Below are positions 22,532-34,346 of a DNA stretch of 64,000 nucleotides, in pieces. A model generated the notes under the pieces. The model was not told the origin of the DNA and did no database searches. It worked only from the letters and a program-made list of their open reading frames with translations. Source of the stretch: Paraspadella gotoi (Eukaryota > Chaetognatha); NCBI GenBank assembly GCA_051294375.1, contig CM119265.1, forward strand, positions 8,068,772 to 8,132,771, read 5' to 3'. The stretch's first letter is position 1. Every line of letters starts with the position of its first letter. Both the position numbers and the translations under genes were made by a program.

Positions 22532-24019
22532 CTTTCTCTGAAGAAACTCTGGAGAACGAACCCAAAAACCATAGCGAACCAGGAGAATTTTTCATTCTTT
22601 ATCGTGAGATAATGACTTCGTTAAGATTCCCGATCAATTTATGGTCGAAAGTAGAGTTCATTACTGTAATTGTTTTGTTGTCGTTTTTTTTTTCTTCTGG
22701 TTCTTAAAAAAAACATTATTTACGTAAAATAAATATTTCTCTAATTTTTCTCGATATTAATCATTCGATTAAAACCGATTAAATTCCCCCGCATACCTAA
22801 TCANNNNNNNNNNNNNNNNNNNNNNNNNNNNNNNNNNNNNNNNNNNNNNNNNNNNNNNNNNNNNNNNNNNNNNNNNNNNNNNNNNNNNNNNNNNNNNNNN
22901 NNNNNNNNNNNNNNNNNNNNNNNNNNNNNNNNNNNNNNNNNNNNNNNNNNNNNNNNNNNNNNNNNNNNNNNNNNNNNNNNNNNNNNNNNNNNNNNNNNNN
23001 NNNNNNNNNNNNNNNNNNNNNNNNNNNNNNNNNNNNNNNNNNNNNNNNNNNNNNNNNNNNNNNNNNNNNNNNNNNNNNNNNNNNNNNNNNNNNNNNNNNN
23101 NNNNNNNNNNNNNNNNNNNNNNNNNNNNNNNNNNNNNNNNNNNNNNNNNNNNNNNNNNNNNNNNNNNNNNNNNNNNNNNNNNNNNNNNNNNNNNNNNNNN
23201 NNNNNNNNNNNNNNNNNNNNNNNNNNNNNNNNNNNNNNNNNNNNNNNNNNNNNNNNNNNNNNNNNNNNNNNNNNNNNNNNNNNNNNNNNNNNNNNNNNNN
23301 NNNNNNNNNNNNNNNNNNNNNNNNNNNNNNNNNNNNNNNNNNNNNNNNNNNNNNNNNNNNNNNNNNNNNNNNNNNNNNNNNNNNNNNNNNNNNNNNNNNN
23401 NNNNNNNNNNNNNNNNNNNNNNNNNNNNNNNNNNNNNNNNNNNNNNNNNNNNNNNNNNNNNNNNNNNNNNNNNNNNNNNNNNNNNNNNNNNNNNNNNNNN
23501 NNNNNNNNNNNNNNNNNNNNNNNNNNNNNNNNNNNNNNNNNNNNNNNNNNNNNNNNNNNNNNNNNNNNNNNNNNNNNNNNNNNNNNNNNNNNNNNNNNNN
23601 NNNNNNNNNNNNNNNNNNNNNNNNNNNNNNNNNNNNGTCAATGACGAAATGGAGCCAAGAGTTTCCATCCATTGGACGAATATTCATTGAAGCGACGGAT
23701 CTCATTCGGGCTTCTCTCCAACCGTCCCATAATGAAAAAAAAATAGGATGAGGTGAAAAAAGTCTTTATTACTAGTTTTCGAATTAATTTATTAATTATT
23801 TGGTTTCTTCTTTTGCCTCCTTCACAAGATTACAACTGCGAGAGTGTTTTGATTAACATTAACATTCACATATTGCTTTTTTTTTTGTTTTTCATTCTTT
23901 GAGGTGGATAATGATAATGATAACGACTTTTATTATGAAACAAAATTTCGGACATTTTTCGGTTTTAATGTAAACTTTCATCAGCGCAAAAGTGAAACAA
24001 AATTGTTTTACATTCATAA
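22532..24019. other. Noncoding AT-rich stretch with an 833-N gap
   Basis: N run at 22804-23636. Just right of it, on the minus strand, a frame of about 30 residues (WDGWREARM...NSWLHFVID) is open into the gap. No splice acceptor is visible, so it is not called as coding. The rest is AT-rich with no gene. Confidence 0.4.
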
Positions 24020-24115
24020 ATTTGCACAATTGTATTGTATTGTATTTATTCATACAGCGGGTCCGAGGACCATGGGCCACAGTGGTTTTACAAAAACACA
24101 AAGCAGATAACAGAG
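24020..24115 (-). mobile_element. 3' end fragment of a LINE-type retrotransposon
   Basis: Read on the minus strand, the segment runs through ggcccatggtcctcggac, then ccgctgtatgaataaata, and ends in a short tandem tail of the 5-mer acaat. A conserved GC-rich 3' end followed by a simple tandem tail is typical of CR1/Jockey-type LINEs. No coding part is recognisable, so this is at most a 5'-truncated copy. The family assignment is inference from the end structure only. Confidence 0.4.
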
Positions 24116-24612
24116 ATACAAGCAGTAATACAATAAGTATGACATCAGAAAATTTTATTTCCAGGAACTCAGTAAATTTAAGCAATGAATAAATTTTCCT
24201 AATAGAAAAACGGTCAATTCTACAAAAAAACAAAAAACTACACAGTTTCATATATTAACGGAACATTACTCCTTTGTTCCATAAATGTTGTTTTGTTTTT
24301 GTCTGAAATTTAATTTTCATTTTCTTTTCGCCATCTATCGTTCCATTGGCCCTAATAGATTCGTTGGCCTTTTGTTCGTCCGCCTCCTTCCGCTTTTTCT
24401 CTCTAAACCCTTTTCGTCGAAATTTAAAAAGAAAAAAAAAAAGAATTCAATTACTTAATTCTATCTGTAGAAATTGTTCGGTTCAATCGACATAATGAAA
24501 TGGACGTCGACGACGACGATGAAAAAGACGACGACGACGCCAACTGCGTACACGCGCAGTCGTGACGACTTCTCTCGCAACTGCAGAACTCTCTGGATGG
24601 GAGGAGAAGGAC

Positions 24613-24722
<110 letters not shown>

Positions 24723-25379
24723 GATCTGGCGTCAAGATTAAAAGCGTAAAACTTCAGGCTTCCCCCGTTGCTAAGAAACGCGATCCCTCGATGAATTGAC
24801 CGATTGAACCATAGATTTGGATCTGGAATCGAATTTGGACAGAAGCGCGAATAATAAAATTGGCGAGTCTAAAATGATTCCGTGAAAGCGGACAATCAAG
24901 CTCGTACCTACTTTAAACTCGGCTCAATCCTTTTACTGCTTTTGTTTGTTTTAGTTTCCGAGTTAAACTTGTTATTCTCGGTAAGAATATCAATTTAAAA
25001 ACGATATTTGATATTTGATATTTGATACTACTGATCTACGCAAATTAAAAAGTTATCACCTGAGAGGTAAACAGAGTTTGTTTGGCAAAAATAGTTTGCC
25101 AAATCTTTAAGAATCGCTTAAATCACTTACTGGGTTAAACTGATAAACCAAAACTCAGGGGTAATCGATGCAAACTCTCCTCAATCCAGTAACCAAACCC
25201 CATTCGATAATTCCCTACCCGAGCGAGTTGTACCTTCTCTTCTATTGGACTTTGTGACAGAAATACTTTCCCCCCCTACTCAACCCCCTTTCCACCTTCC
25301 CCGTCCAATCCACCTCCCTCCCCTTCTTCCTTCCTCGGCCGGCAACTTATCGCTTTGAATGAATACTACTGAGAATTTT

Positions 25380-25612
25380 CTAGGGATTGAGAGTCCGAGT
25401 GTACGACGACACCGAAATGTCCCATCGTCGATCCGACCAATAGGCGTTGAGCTCTCTCAGGCGATTAGCCAGTGACAACGTCGAATATTCCCTGTCTCCC
25501 GCGCGCGAAAACTTCGCTTCGGCTTTTGGGCTCCCGAGGGTAAAAACGAATTTCCGGATTTTCCGGCTCCAAAACATGGCTTCCATGGCAGTGGCCAATT
25601 CAGTCTGCAACA
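25380..25612 (-). CDS. Possible C-terminal exon of an unidentified protein
   Basis: On the minus strand a frame runs from the gap edge at 25612 to a stop codon (TAG) at about 25380-25385, giving roughly 75 residues. Readable parts include LQTELATAMEAMFWSRK, FVFTLGSPKAEAKF and RLRELNAYWSDRRW. The amino-acid mix is balanced and unlike the repeat-coded frames elsewhere in the window, and the segment is richer in GC than its surroundings. The upstream part is hidden by the gap at 25613-25895, so no splice site can be checked. The plus strand is also open for about 55 codons here, which weakens the case. I recognise no domain. Confidence 0.25.
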
Positions 25613-25999
25613 NNNNNNNNNNNNNNNNNNNNNNNNNNNNNNNNNNNNNNNNNNNNNNNNNNNNNNNNNNNNNNNNNNNNNNNNNNNNNNNNNNNNNNNN
25701 NNNNNNNNNNNNNNNNNNNNNNNNNNNNNNNNNNNNNNNNNNNNNNNNNNNNNNNNNNNNNNNNNNNNNNNNNNNNNNNNNNNNNNNNNNNNNNNNNNNN
25801 NNNNNNNNNNNNNNNNNNNNNNNNNNNNNNNNNNNNNNNNNNNNNNNNNNNNNNNNNNNNNNNNNNNNNNNNNNNNNNNNNNNNNNNNNNNNNNNCAGCC
25901 TTCTTCCGCGTTTATTGACCGAGAACACAAGGGGAAAAGGGGGCAAAGCGGATCCACCCATTAATTTGCAATCTCGCCCGATCGAAGTCGAGCCAAAGC

Positions 26000-26290
26000 T
26001 TTTACCCAACACCAAATATTGGATTGGGTCGTACGCCTTGGCCCAACCCCAAATTTTTTCATTGGCTCACAATTTCTTTGTTCCAACCCCAAATGTTGAC
26101 TTTGGCCTTCCCCAAATGTTGACTTGGGCTTACCCCAAATATTGGATTATACACTATACAGTAAAGGGAAATATTGAATTTGGTCAAAAGCCATGACCCA
26201 TAGCCAAACATCGAATTGCGTCGAACGCTTTGACTCAACCCCAAATATTACTTTGGGTTGGACGCTTTTGCCCAACCCCAGTCTAAAGCA
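26000..26290 (+). repeat. Degenerate minisatellite with a ccccaaatattgg core
   Basis: Seven diverged copies of a unit that begins accccaaat(a/g)ttg(g/a) and often continues attgggtcg...cttggcc. Copies start near 26010, 26047, 26086, 26111, 26134, 26202 and 26240, with spacing of about 23-68 bases. The irregular spacing breaks any reading frame. Confidence 0.7.
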
Positions 26291-26473
26291 TGGGCCAAAA
26301 ACTTCGTTTTGAGATTAAAGTCAGGATATAAATTATATCAAAAGAGCTAATGTTTATGTATTCATACACTTTATAAACTATGTAATACTATTCAATTCTC
26401 AATACTTATTGTAAAATGAAACGTAAAGTCATCTGAGTTTTAAATCATCTTAGCTTAGTTCGATCTTTCATCC

Positions 26474-26730
26474 TTTTTTTTTTTTTTTTTTTTNNNNNNN
26501 NNNNNNNNNNNNNNNNNNNNNNNNNNNNNNNNNNNNNNNNNNNNNNNNNNNNNNNNNNNNNNNNNNNNNNNNNNNNNNNNNNNNNNNNNNNNNNNNNNNN
26601 NNNNNNNNNNNNNNNNNNNNNNNNNNNNNNNNNNNNNNNNNNNNNNNNNNNNNNNNNNNNNNNNNNNNNNNNNNNNNNNNNNNNNNNNNNNNNNNNNNNN
26701 NNNNNNNCTCTCTCTCTCTCTCTCTCTCTG
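26474..26730 (+). repeat. Poly-T and (CT)n tract with 214-N gap
   Basis: A T-run leads into the gap at 26494-26707, and a CT repeat follows it. Confidence 0.85.
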
Positions 26731-26795
26731 TCTCCTTCTCTCGTTCTCTGTCTCACTTTGTCCCTTTTGTTTTCCCTTCTCCTCTTATTCCCATT

Positions 26796-26820
26796 NNNNN
26801 NNNNNNNNNNNNNNNNNNNN
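26796..26820. other. Assembly gap of exactly 25 N
   Basis: This gap separates T/C-rich host-like sequence from the base-balanced sequence that starts at 26821. Confidence 0.95.
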
Positions 26821-28590
26821 CGCGCGAAGTCAAACTTATGTCCGTTCGTTCGCCATCGGAAGTTAGACTGCGTGAGGGGATGTACTGGATTTACGCAGTC
26901 CGGGGCCGCGGCAAATTGCGGTAAACATAAAGCAACGAATTGCTAGCGGTCTCGAAGAAACGCGTGCCCTGAAGATGCGACGTTTTGCTATGGGTGCATA
27001 GAAACTGAGCAGGTGGATGGACAGAAACGCAGCCGCACTGGTGCACTTCCACCACAAACTGCGGCTTGTGCTAGTAAGGGACAATTGGCTTGATTGGGTT
27101 CTCGTTCATGCAATGGGGTGGGACATCCGTTGACTCTCGCTCGTATGGCATGGGAAACAGCACCTGAATTAAAGGCGCGGAAGTTCATGTGGGGACAGCA
27201 GCGGGAGAGTGAGTTTTATCGGTCAATCTATGATCGGGGTACCCTCCGCGGGAGAAAGTGAACATTATGTACCGATCCTGTCGGTAATACGCACTCTAAG
27301 AGTTGTGAGAGCAGACCCAATGTCGAGAGGAAACGAAAAGCGCATCTGCACCGAAGTTGATGTTGTTAAGGCGGACAAAGGGGGCCAGAATAATTAGCGC
27401 ATGCTTACGACGCAACTGACGATAAGATGGTAAAAGGAAGCCTTTACGATTCCTTTAATGTCCGTGTTGTCCTCTTGATGGCGGCATCCGCGACTGAAAA
27501 AAGCCTAATTTGAATCGCTAGTGGGTCGTGGAACTCTTACGAACCGGAGTCTGGCATGTTGTCATTGTCGCGCCCTACGTTCCAAAAACCATGTCAAGAG
27601 AAGTAAATAAGAAGTAATCTCAGGTTATTTATATTGGACACCGACACGATTGTGCGCAAGACGTGGTAAGCTAACCGTGACGGATTCGTGCACCTAGGAG
27701 GTCTAAGAAGAAATTCAAGTGGCTCCGCAGCCAGGAACGTCAGTGGCGGATAGGCATTTGTGTGCTATAAAAGGAATCAGGCCGCCCGCTCCCTGGCGTA
27801 ATTCCCGTCTGGAACTCAGACACATGCGCATCGCCCACGTTGGTTCCGTATATAGGTGGGGAAGATCAGTTAACCAAGATTTCGCCATTGGATTCACCAA
27901 GGAAGCTTCGCCGCGCATGCCCAATGAAAGACCTCAAAGTCAGCCCTGCGGCGTGGCCCATGTCTTGCGGACCTGGACGTTCGGAAGGTATTGTTAACCG
28001 GACGTGACGCCGCTCCGAAGCTAGCATAGGCGCGGGCGGAGTTGTAGTGAAACCACATTGGGGATCGTATCTGTCACGGCGTGAGCCGCATTAAAGTATC
28101 ACATGGGCGTCGTCCGGTCTGTACCGATCCAGGAGTGACTTGAGGGTTAATGGTACGTACATAAGTTGCCCTCGGCGAACAGCGGAGTGACAGAAGGATA
28201 CAAACCGCCAGCCGCAAACGGGTTTTATCTCTCGTGTACGCACGACTCGCTGCTCTAGCATAGGATTAGAATCGTAGGAAACCCTTTAGCCTGGTATGAG
28301 CGCCTTCCGTACAGCACTTGGCTGCGGCCGTCTCCGTATGTTGGGCAATCAAGTAGTGTGCAGCGGGAACCGTGAAAGCCAGGTCAAAGATACCGTATCC
28401 TCTCGTCGGCTACTGTTGGAGAGGTTTCTTGAGCCCTACAACAGACTCCCAGGTCAGAGCTAAGAGAGTATCGAACAGTGCGGGAGGCGGTCTTCGTTAC
28501 TCGCCCACGTCTTTGTTGCCCTCTAATACCGTGGCCGTCTTCACGCCACTTGACGCCCTGGGCACACACTCGTAACACGGCAAGAGGGTA
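26821..28590. other. Base-balanced, feature-free sequence of unclear origin
   Basis: Directly after a 25-N gap the texture changes. All four bases look about equally common, homopolymers and CT/GA tracts vanish, and stop codons are scattered in all six frames; the longest open frame is 92 codons (27719-27997, plus). The change back to AT-rich sequence is near 28590. I recognise no protein motif, tRNA, repeat or splice-bounded exon. Bacterial DNA would show longer frames. It may be very noisy long-read sequence, an unknown decayed element, or a non-biological insert. Confidence 0.5.
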
Positions 28591-30810
28591 AGCTGTATAC
28601 TGGGGTGGGAGTAAATAAAATTAAGGGAAAGAAGGGAAGATTTATTCCAATATCAAATTAAAGGTACTTAGCTGCTTTGCCGAAAATGTGACTAGTACGC
28701 GGTAATGAAAAAAATTTTCCCTAAAATATAAATCCGGAGAGACGTTGATTTTGGAAAAAGGACTACATTTGCCGCAATTAAAAAGTCAAATGGAAATGTC
28801 TTAATTATACCTAAAATAAGTAATTTACAAATAATGTTTCGTATTTCTAAAGAATTTAATAATTATAAACAAAGTTATATTTAAACTGAAGCAAAAACGT
28901 CCAAATTCCAAGTTGGATTTGATTACGGACAGTCTGACTGTACTGGGAAACGGATAAAGAACCCCGCGGAAGGTAAATGCCCTCATCCTCCATTCTTCGT
29001 CGTCGTCTCCTTGGAAACGGACGCCGTTGCCCGAAGCGAATAGTGAAGCAGCTTTTCTCGTTGAACAACCGAGCCCGACGCGGCGAAATGTTCCCTCAGC
29101 GCCATCTCTGTTTTGCAACCAGTGGGGATAGGTGTCGCCTGGGCAAGATTGGTGCTCATTCAACAATTAAGAGCGAATCAATAACAGACTCCCGATATAC
29201 ATAAATAAAAACACACACATTAATCAGGCGCGCGAAACCGTTAACCCAAAGAAAAAAGGGATGACAGGAACCCTCTTCTGCGTCTCACTCTGGTCCTGCC
29301 GGTAGGGCGTCTCGCTGACCTTGTGGAATTCGAACGAAACGAAGCCGTGAATGGGCCGTTTGGCAGTTCCGATCGTTACTCTTTGCATCTCTCAGCGTCG
29401 AGTATCAGTTCGAGTGCCTGAAGTTCTTCCCGGTGAGCGACGCGGGACGCATTGGGCTAAGATTACGAAAAACAAATTCTTTTTTTTTCTTTGACGGGAA
29501 CGGGATGTTATAGTCCTCGTTCGTGTTTGTTCAAAAAATAACGGTCATGTGAGGACGACTGGGCGGAGAGACCATAGCCGACCGACCAAACCCGAAAAGT
29601 GACTTATAGAGTTACTACCGCGAGTACTCGCGTCGCCAACTAAAGAACGCGCGAGGGGCGTGAAGTTCAAATCCTACGTCGTACACCACATTTAACGAAT
29701 CACATAAAGTACATAGATATTTTTTGAGAATAGAATGTGTAGCTGCGGGAGGACGCAGGCAGAGTCTTGATCAATGTTACCTTGAAACCAAGGAATGTCC
29801 CTCCCGTCCTATCATAATCGCCATTACTCAAAGCACAAGGAAGGAGGCAATCGAAAGCAGAACTATTTATGACAGTTCCATCGATCCTCGACACACTGAA
29901 AATGGTCGATGTCGGTTTTCAAGTTTCGACACAATACATGAATTATGGAGAATCGTTTCGGGTGAGGCTGATACTTCGCGCCCGCGCATGATTCGAAATC
30001 GGTTAGAAATCACTTTCTGCAATTCATTTTTCCATGCTCACACGAATCCGTTTGAAATGTGAAGCATTCCGGTGCCAGCGAGAGAAGCTTACTCCGCATG
30101 TGTTCGCCGCGCACGGTCTAAAACCCATTGAAGCGAAATTCCGGAGACGAGTCGTGTGCCGTTGATTGACCGCCAGTATTGGGCCCCCATAATCGCGAGG
30201 TTGGCTAACTGGGCAAGTGATCCGTTAGTTTGGTTATATGGGATGGAACTAAAAAATCAACCACGTTCATTAGGGACATTGAGGCAAGAAAGCGCAAGTC
30301 TTCGCCCTCCCTACCATCCCAAGGATTTCCGGGTTTAGCCTGGTGTCGCCTGTAACATGGCCGAAATCCGACGCCTCAGGACTGGCTTAAATTTTAAACG
30401 GTTCTGTCAACCTAAACTCATAACAATTATTAGTTGTCTTTTCAGTATCATAGTGAAGATCCTCTTTCAGAAATTACTAGGTATTAGAAAACATTATTTT
30501 ACTACAATAAAGATAAAGATTTAGAATTAGACTTAGATCTTTTGAAAAAATAAAATTTTTGGTTATTGAGTAAATCCGGATGGACATCCTACATAGTTGT
30601 CGGTCGCAATGGAAGATTGTTTCGTCGAAGTCTTGAATGGACGGCGTTGGGGACGATTTCTCGCTCGACAAAGCGCGGAAGGCTTTCTTACTCGACCGAG
30701 GCTTATTTCGAGCTCATTCGATACAGTTCTGAGTGGACGAGTCCCATTCTCGAGTGATATTTTGCTTGGTTAAGATCTTGAAAGATGGAGGGAAAAGGAA
30801 AGAAAAAATC
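28591..30810. other. Noncoding stretch, mixed composition
   Basis: 28591-28960 is AT-rich. 28961-29190 and 29230-30400 are more GC-balanced with many stop codons in all frames. 30401-30800 is AT-rich again. A minus-strand frame at 28825-29166 (113 codons) has no recognisable domain and no splice context. I see no gene. Confidence 0.4.
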
Positions 30811-30815
30811 ATAGA

Positions 30816-30902
30816 TTGAAAAAGGAAGAAAGAACAAACAAAAATGACAAGAAGAAAGAAGAAAGGCAAGAAAGAAAGGAGAAGAAAAAAAGAAAAAAAG
30901 AG

Positions 30903-30937
<35 letters not shown>

Positions 30938-30938
30938 G
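30816..30938 (+). repeat. Purine tract ending in (GAAA)n
   Basis: Purine-rich plus strand finishing in about eight gaaa/aaag units at 30905-30937. Confidence 0.9.
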
Positions 30939-32804
30939 ATAACGTCGGCGACGGCATCTTCGCCTCCTGGTGGGAGGGAAATCCTTTTGTCGAAATCGGT
31001 CGGCGACATCGCGAGAGATTCGAAAGTCAAAAACGATTTGGCAACAGCTAAACGGTTTAACAGTTTTAACTGTCGATTTTACGTCTGCTGTATGATTTCT
31101 GTCATTCTTCGAACATATGTAGATGTTTATTTAGAATATAATTATTTCAATCCTTTAAAGATGCTAACGTCATCCGTATCTAAATTGTAAAAATCTCTTC
31201 TTCTATCATCTTCGGAAAATAAAGGACGCATTTCTTAATGGAACATAAGGTTAAAATACTTTCAGCAATTTACAGCTCAAATACTTTATGCCTCGTCTTC
31301 TTCGGATATCGACCCTTTCAAAATTCCGCGCTTTTTCGTATCATCTGCTCTCTTTTCAGTCTCTCATTGCATCTTACAAGTCGCTATGCTTCTATTGTAT
31401 CTTTACAATCCGTGCCAAACATTATCGAGCTATCATTTTATTTTCTTTGCTTCTTTCACTGCAACAACCAGTCAGCAACATCAAAGACGCTCTAACTCAG
31501 CGCCACCTTCCTCCATCGTTACTCAAATGCCACGCCTCCCTTTTTTCATTTGCCACGCCATCGTTGGCGTTTCCGGTCATCGCGCCGCGAATCTCACGGC
31601 CCCGCCCACTTTGACCCCGAACGGGCGCGGCTCTCGAGGTTTCGGCAATCGATTGCCCGATTGTCGAAAGGACCGAGGATTAAAAGCCCGAGGATCCTGA
31701 GGGGCTAATACCGGGCGGGTACCGGGTGAATTTTCCAGTAAATACAGAGTGAATGCCCGAAAGACGATCCTCCGGACTAATGGCCGGGCCGATTTCAAAA
31801 CCGACAAATGTTACCGGTGCAGGGTTGAGATGTGAGAAAGAGTCATTGGCGTAATGGTCTGAGAACGCTTGGGCAAGTGGGCAGTCTCTTTTTAAGTCGA
31901 CAACCATTAGAGAAAGCTGACCACAGAAACGACCTGGACGATGAATTCTCCGCCAGGATCAGGACAATGAACGCCGACCTCTCCGAGCGACGGTGAAACG
32001 GTGAACGCCCGCCGGGCGCGAAAGGTCTCACGCGCGAATTTGTGAGACTGCGGCTTCGCGGATGAATGCCTTCGGTCACGCCCTGTTTAGAGGGAACGCC
32101 CCCAAAGTGGACACGCAACCACGACGGCCTTAGTTGCAATTTTCCCCTTTTCCTTTTCCCTTCTTCCTTCTCCCTTCTCCCTTCCTCTTCCACCTTCACC
32201 CTTTCTATTTCTCATCTTAATCTCTCCTCCCTTCTACCTTTCACTTGTCTCTCTCTCATTTGACCTTCTTCTCTCTCACTCCCTCTCTCCCTCCGGTCAG
32301 CATCGAAAGCGGCGCATTGAAAAGGCGCAGTCACCGTGAAAACTCATGTGAAAACCCATGGAAACTCACGCAGATGTGGTCACGCGGTCAACGGCTCTTC
32401 TCGCCAGATCTTGACGACGTTCCCTCCCTCCGCGCCTGCGGCGGCGGAAAGAGCACGAGAGATGGGCTGATGTAGGTTTGATGTATGAATAGGTATGGTG
32501 ACGATGGGTTAGCAGGCCGATTGTTTTTATTTTTCAGTATCCTATTCAACGGGTTTTTTTCTGCCTCCTATTGGTGGAGAAAAATGGGGATCTATAATTA
32601 TAAGCGCTGCGCAGGAGAGAGAGAGAGAGAGATGACGAGGAGGGAAGAGATAGGAGTTAGAGAGAGGGAGAGAGTGAGGAGAGAGAGAGACGAGGAGAGA
32701 GATGAAGCAGGAGAGGAGAGCGCTACCCAATTATTTTTGATAAATTTTAAATTTTCCCGCTCATTGAAATTGGAATAGAGGAATGGTTTTTTATTCTTCG
32801 ATTT
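30939..32804. other. Noncoding stretch
   Basis: Ordinary mixed sequence with a CpG-richer part at 31560-32110 and pyrimidine-rich stretches at 32140-32300. An irregular GA-rich part at 32608-32720 precedes the 25-N gap. No supported gene. Confidence 0.4.
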
Positions 32805-32829
32805 NNNNNNNNNNNNNNNNNNNNNNNNN
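32805..32829. other. Assembly gap of exactly 25 N
   Basis: The gap is preceded by irregular GA-rich sequence and followed by a short direct repeat of agtccgcgc. Confidence 0.95.
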
Positions 32830-32939
32830 AGTCCGCGCAGCGGCGGCAGTCCGCGCGGTCTCGCAAGCGGCGAACGCGACATGGAATCACGTGGTGCATC
32901 TCGCCGATTATTCATTTATTCATACGCCCATTCTCTTTC

Positions 32940-33202
32940 GCCTCTCTCTCTCTCCTCTCGTCCATCTCTCTCTCTCTCTCTCTCTCGCTCTCTCTCTCTC
33001 TCTTCTTCTCTCTCTCTCCTCTCCTCTCTCTGTCTCTCTCTTTCTCTCTTCTCTTTCCTCTCTCTTTCCTCCCTTCCTCCTTTATTCCTCCTTTCCTCGT
33101 ACCTTTACTATCTCTATCAATGCCACCGCTCTTGATCCAAAACCTTTCATGTCTCTTCCACGGATCCCTATGTGATCTTTTATCCTCCTCGCTCTCCTCT
33201 TC

Positions 33203-33238
<36 letters not shown>

Positions 33239-33315
33239 CTCTCTGTTCTCTCTTCTTCTCTCTCTCGTCTCTCTCCTCTCTCTCTCTTCTCCTCTCTCTC
33301 TTCTCTCTCACACGC
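32940..33315 (+). repeat. Two interrupted (CT)n tracts
   Basis: CT-rich runs at 32940-33090 and 33180-33315 with frequent interruptions. They generate pyrimidine-coded open frames with Ser/Leu repeats, which are not genes. Confidence 0.85.
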
Positions 33316-34313
33316 CTCCACCTCTCTCTCGCCAGATGCTGGTCAAGCCGCTTGTTCTCCCGATTCGTTCGCCCTTTCTGTATAGAACGCCGTTGCCTTC
33401 AGTTCTTAGCCTTTAATATCCTTTTCGAATTCCCGTGGGTTCCTTCTTCTTTAATTTAATATTGTATTGTCAGTATATATAAATTGTATAGTAGATAGTT
33501 TTTGAAAAGTCCCTTCCATCACTTTATAGTCTTTTTAAAATATCGGATGCTGTCGTTTATCTTAATACGACTGTTGGCTCACGCTTGATCAGGGGTGCGC
33601 GAAACACGTGCAACAAGCAGCCGACTTATCTTACGCCCATGTTCCTTCCTTGATAAACCTTATAGTAGAGTAAGAATAAGAAATTTACGTTAGTGCGACT
33701 AACTGTAGGCCAAAATCTTCGCCAAGATACTGAACGCATTCTAAGATATTATTTTTATTATAGCAAAGCTAATTTCTCAATCACCCGGGATTCACCTCTC
33801 TCACTTTACTCCAGCTCGCCACGCTCACCCCCAACTCCCACCATACAATACTTTTCCACCCACGCTTTCCTCCCCCCCCCTTGTAACAATCCGCTCTTTA
33901 ATACGAAATGGCGCGCTAGTGTAGTGTATCCGCAGTCCAGCTGCGACTAGGATTCCTTTGTCACTGAGGGTGCGGGAAGCCCCCAAGCCAACAGCTGGAT
34001 TCCCCATCCCAAATGGTGCATAAGGCAGCCACGGCTAGCTTGCACATTAGAATACGCCGTAAAATAATCCTAAAATAACCCTTAAAATAACCTAGCGGTC
34101 TTTACGTTAATAACAAGTATTCCGTCATGCTGACTATCAATTCTCTAATTTTTTTTCTTTTCTTTCTTTTTTCGCGTTAATTGATTCCGTGAGTTATTTT
34201 TTCGTTGGTTCATTGAAAGCTAAATGTTAGAATAATGGGCGCGTCCACTGAGGAAATACTTTTTTTGTAACTGTAAGTTATAGTAAGATTTTGTAGATCC
34301 GTAGGCCAAACTA

Positions 34314-34346
<33 letters not shown>

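Noticed and set aside
27719-27997. 92-codon frame in the base-balanced segment
   Set aside because: This length is expected by chance in 1.8 kb of base-balanced sequence, and a minus-strand frame overlaps it; no motif.
29610-29692. Possible tRNA, from a gttcaaatcc word followed by cacca
   Set aside because: The T-arm does not pair, no A-box lies at the right distance and no acceptor stem forms.
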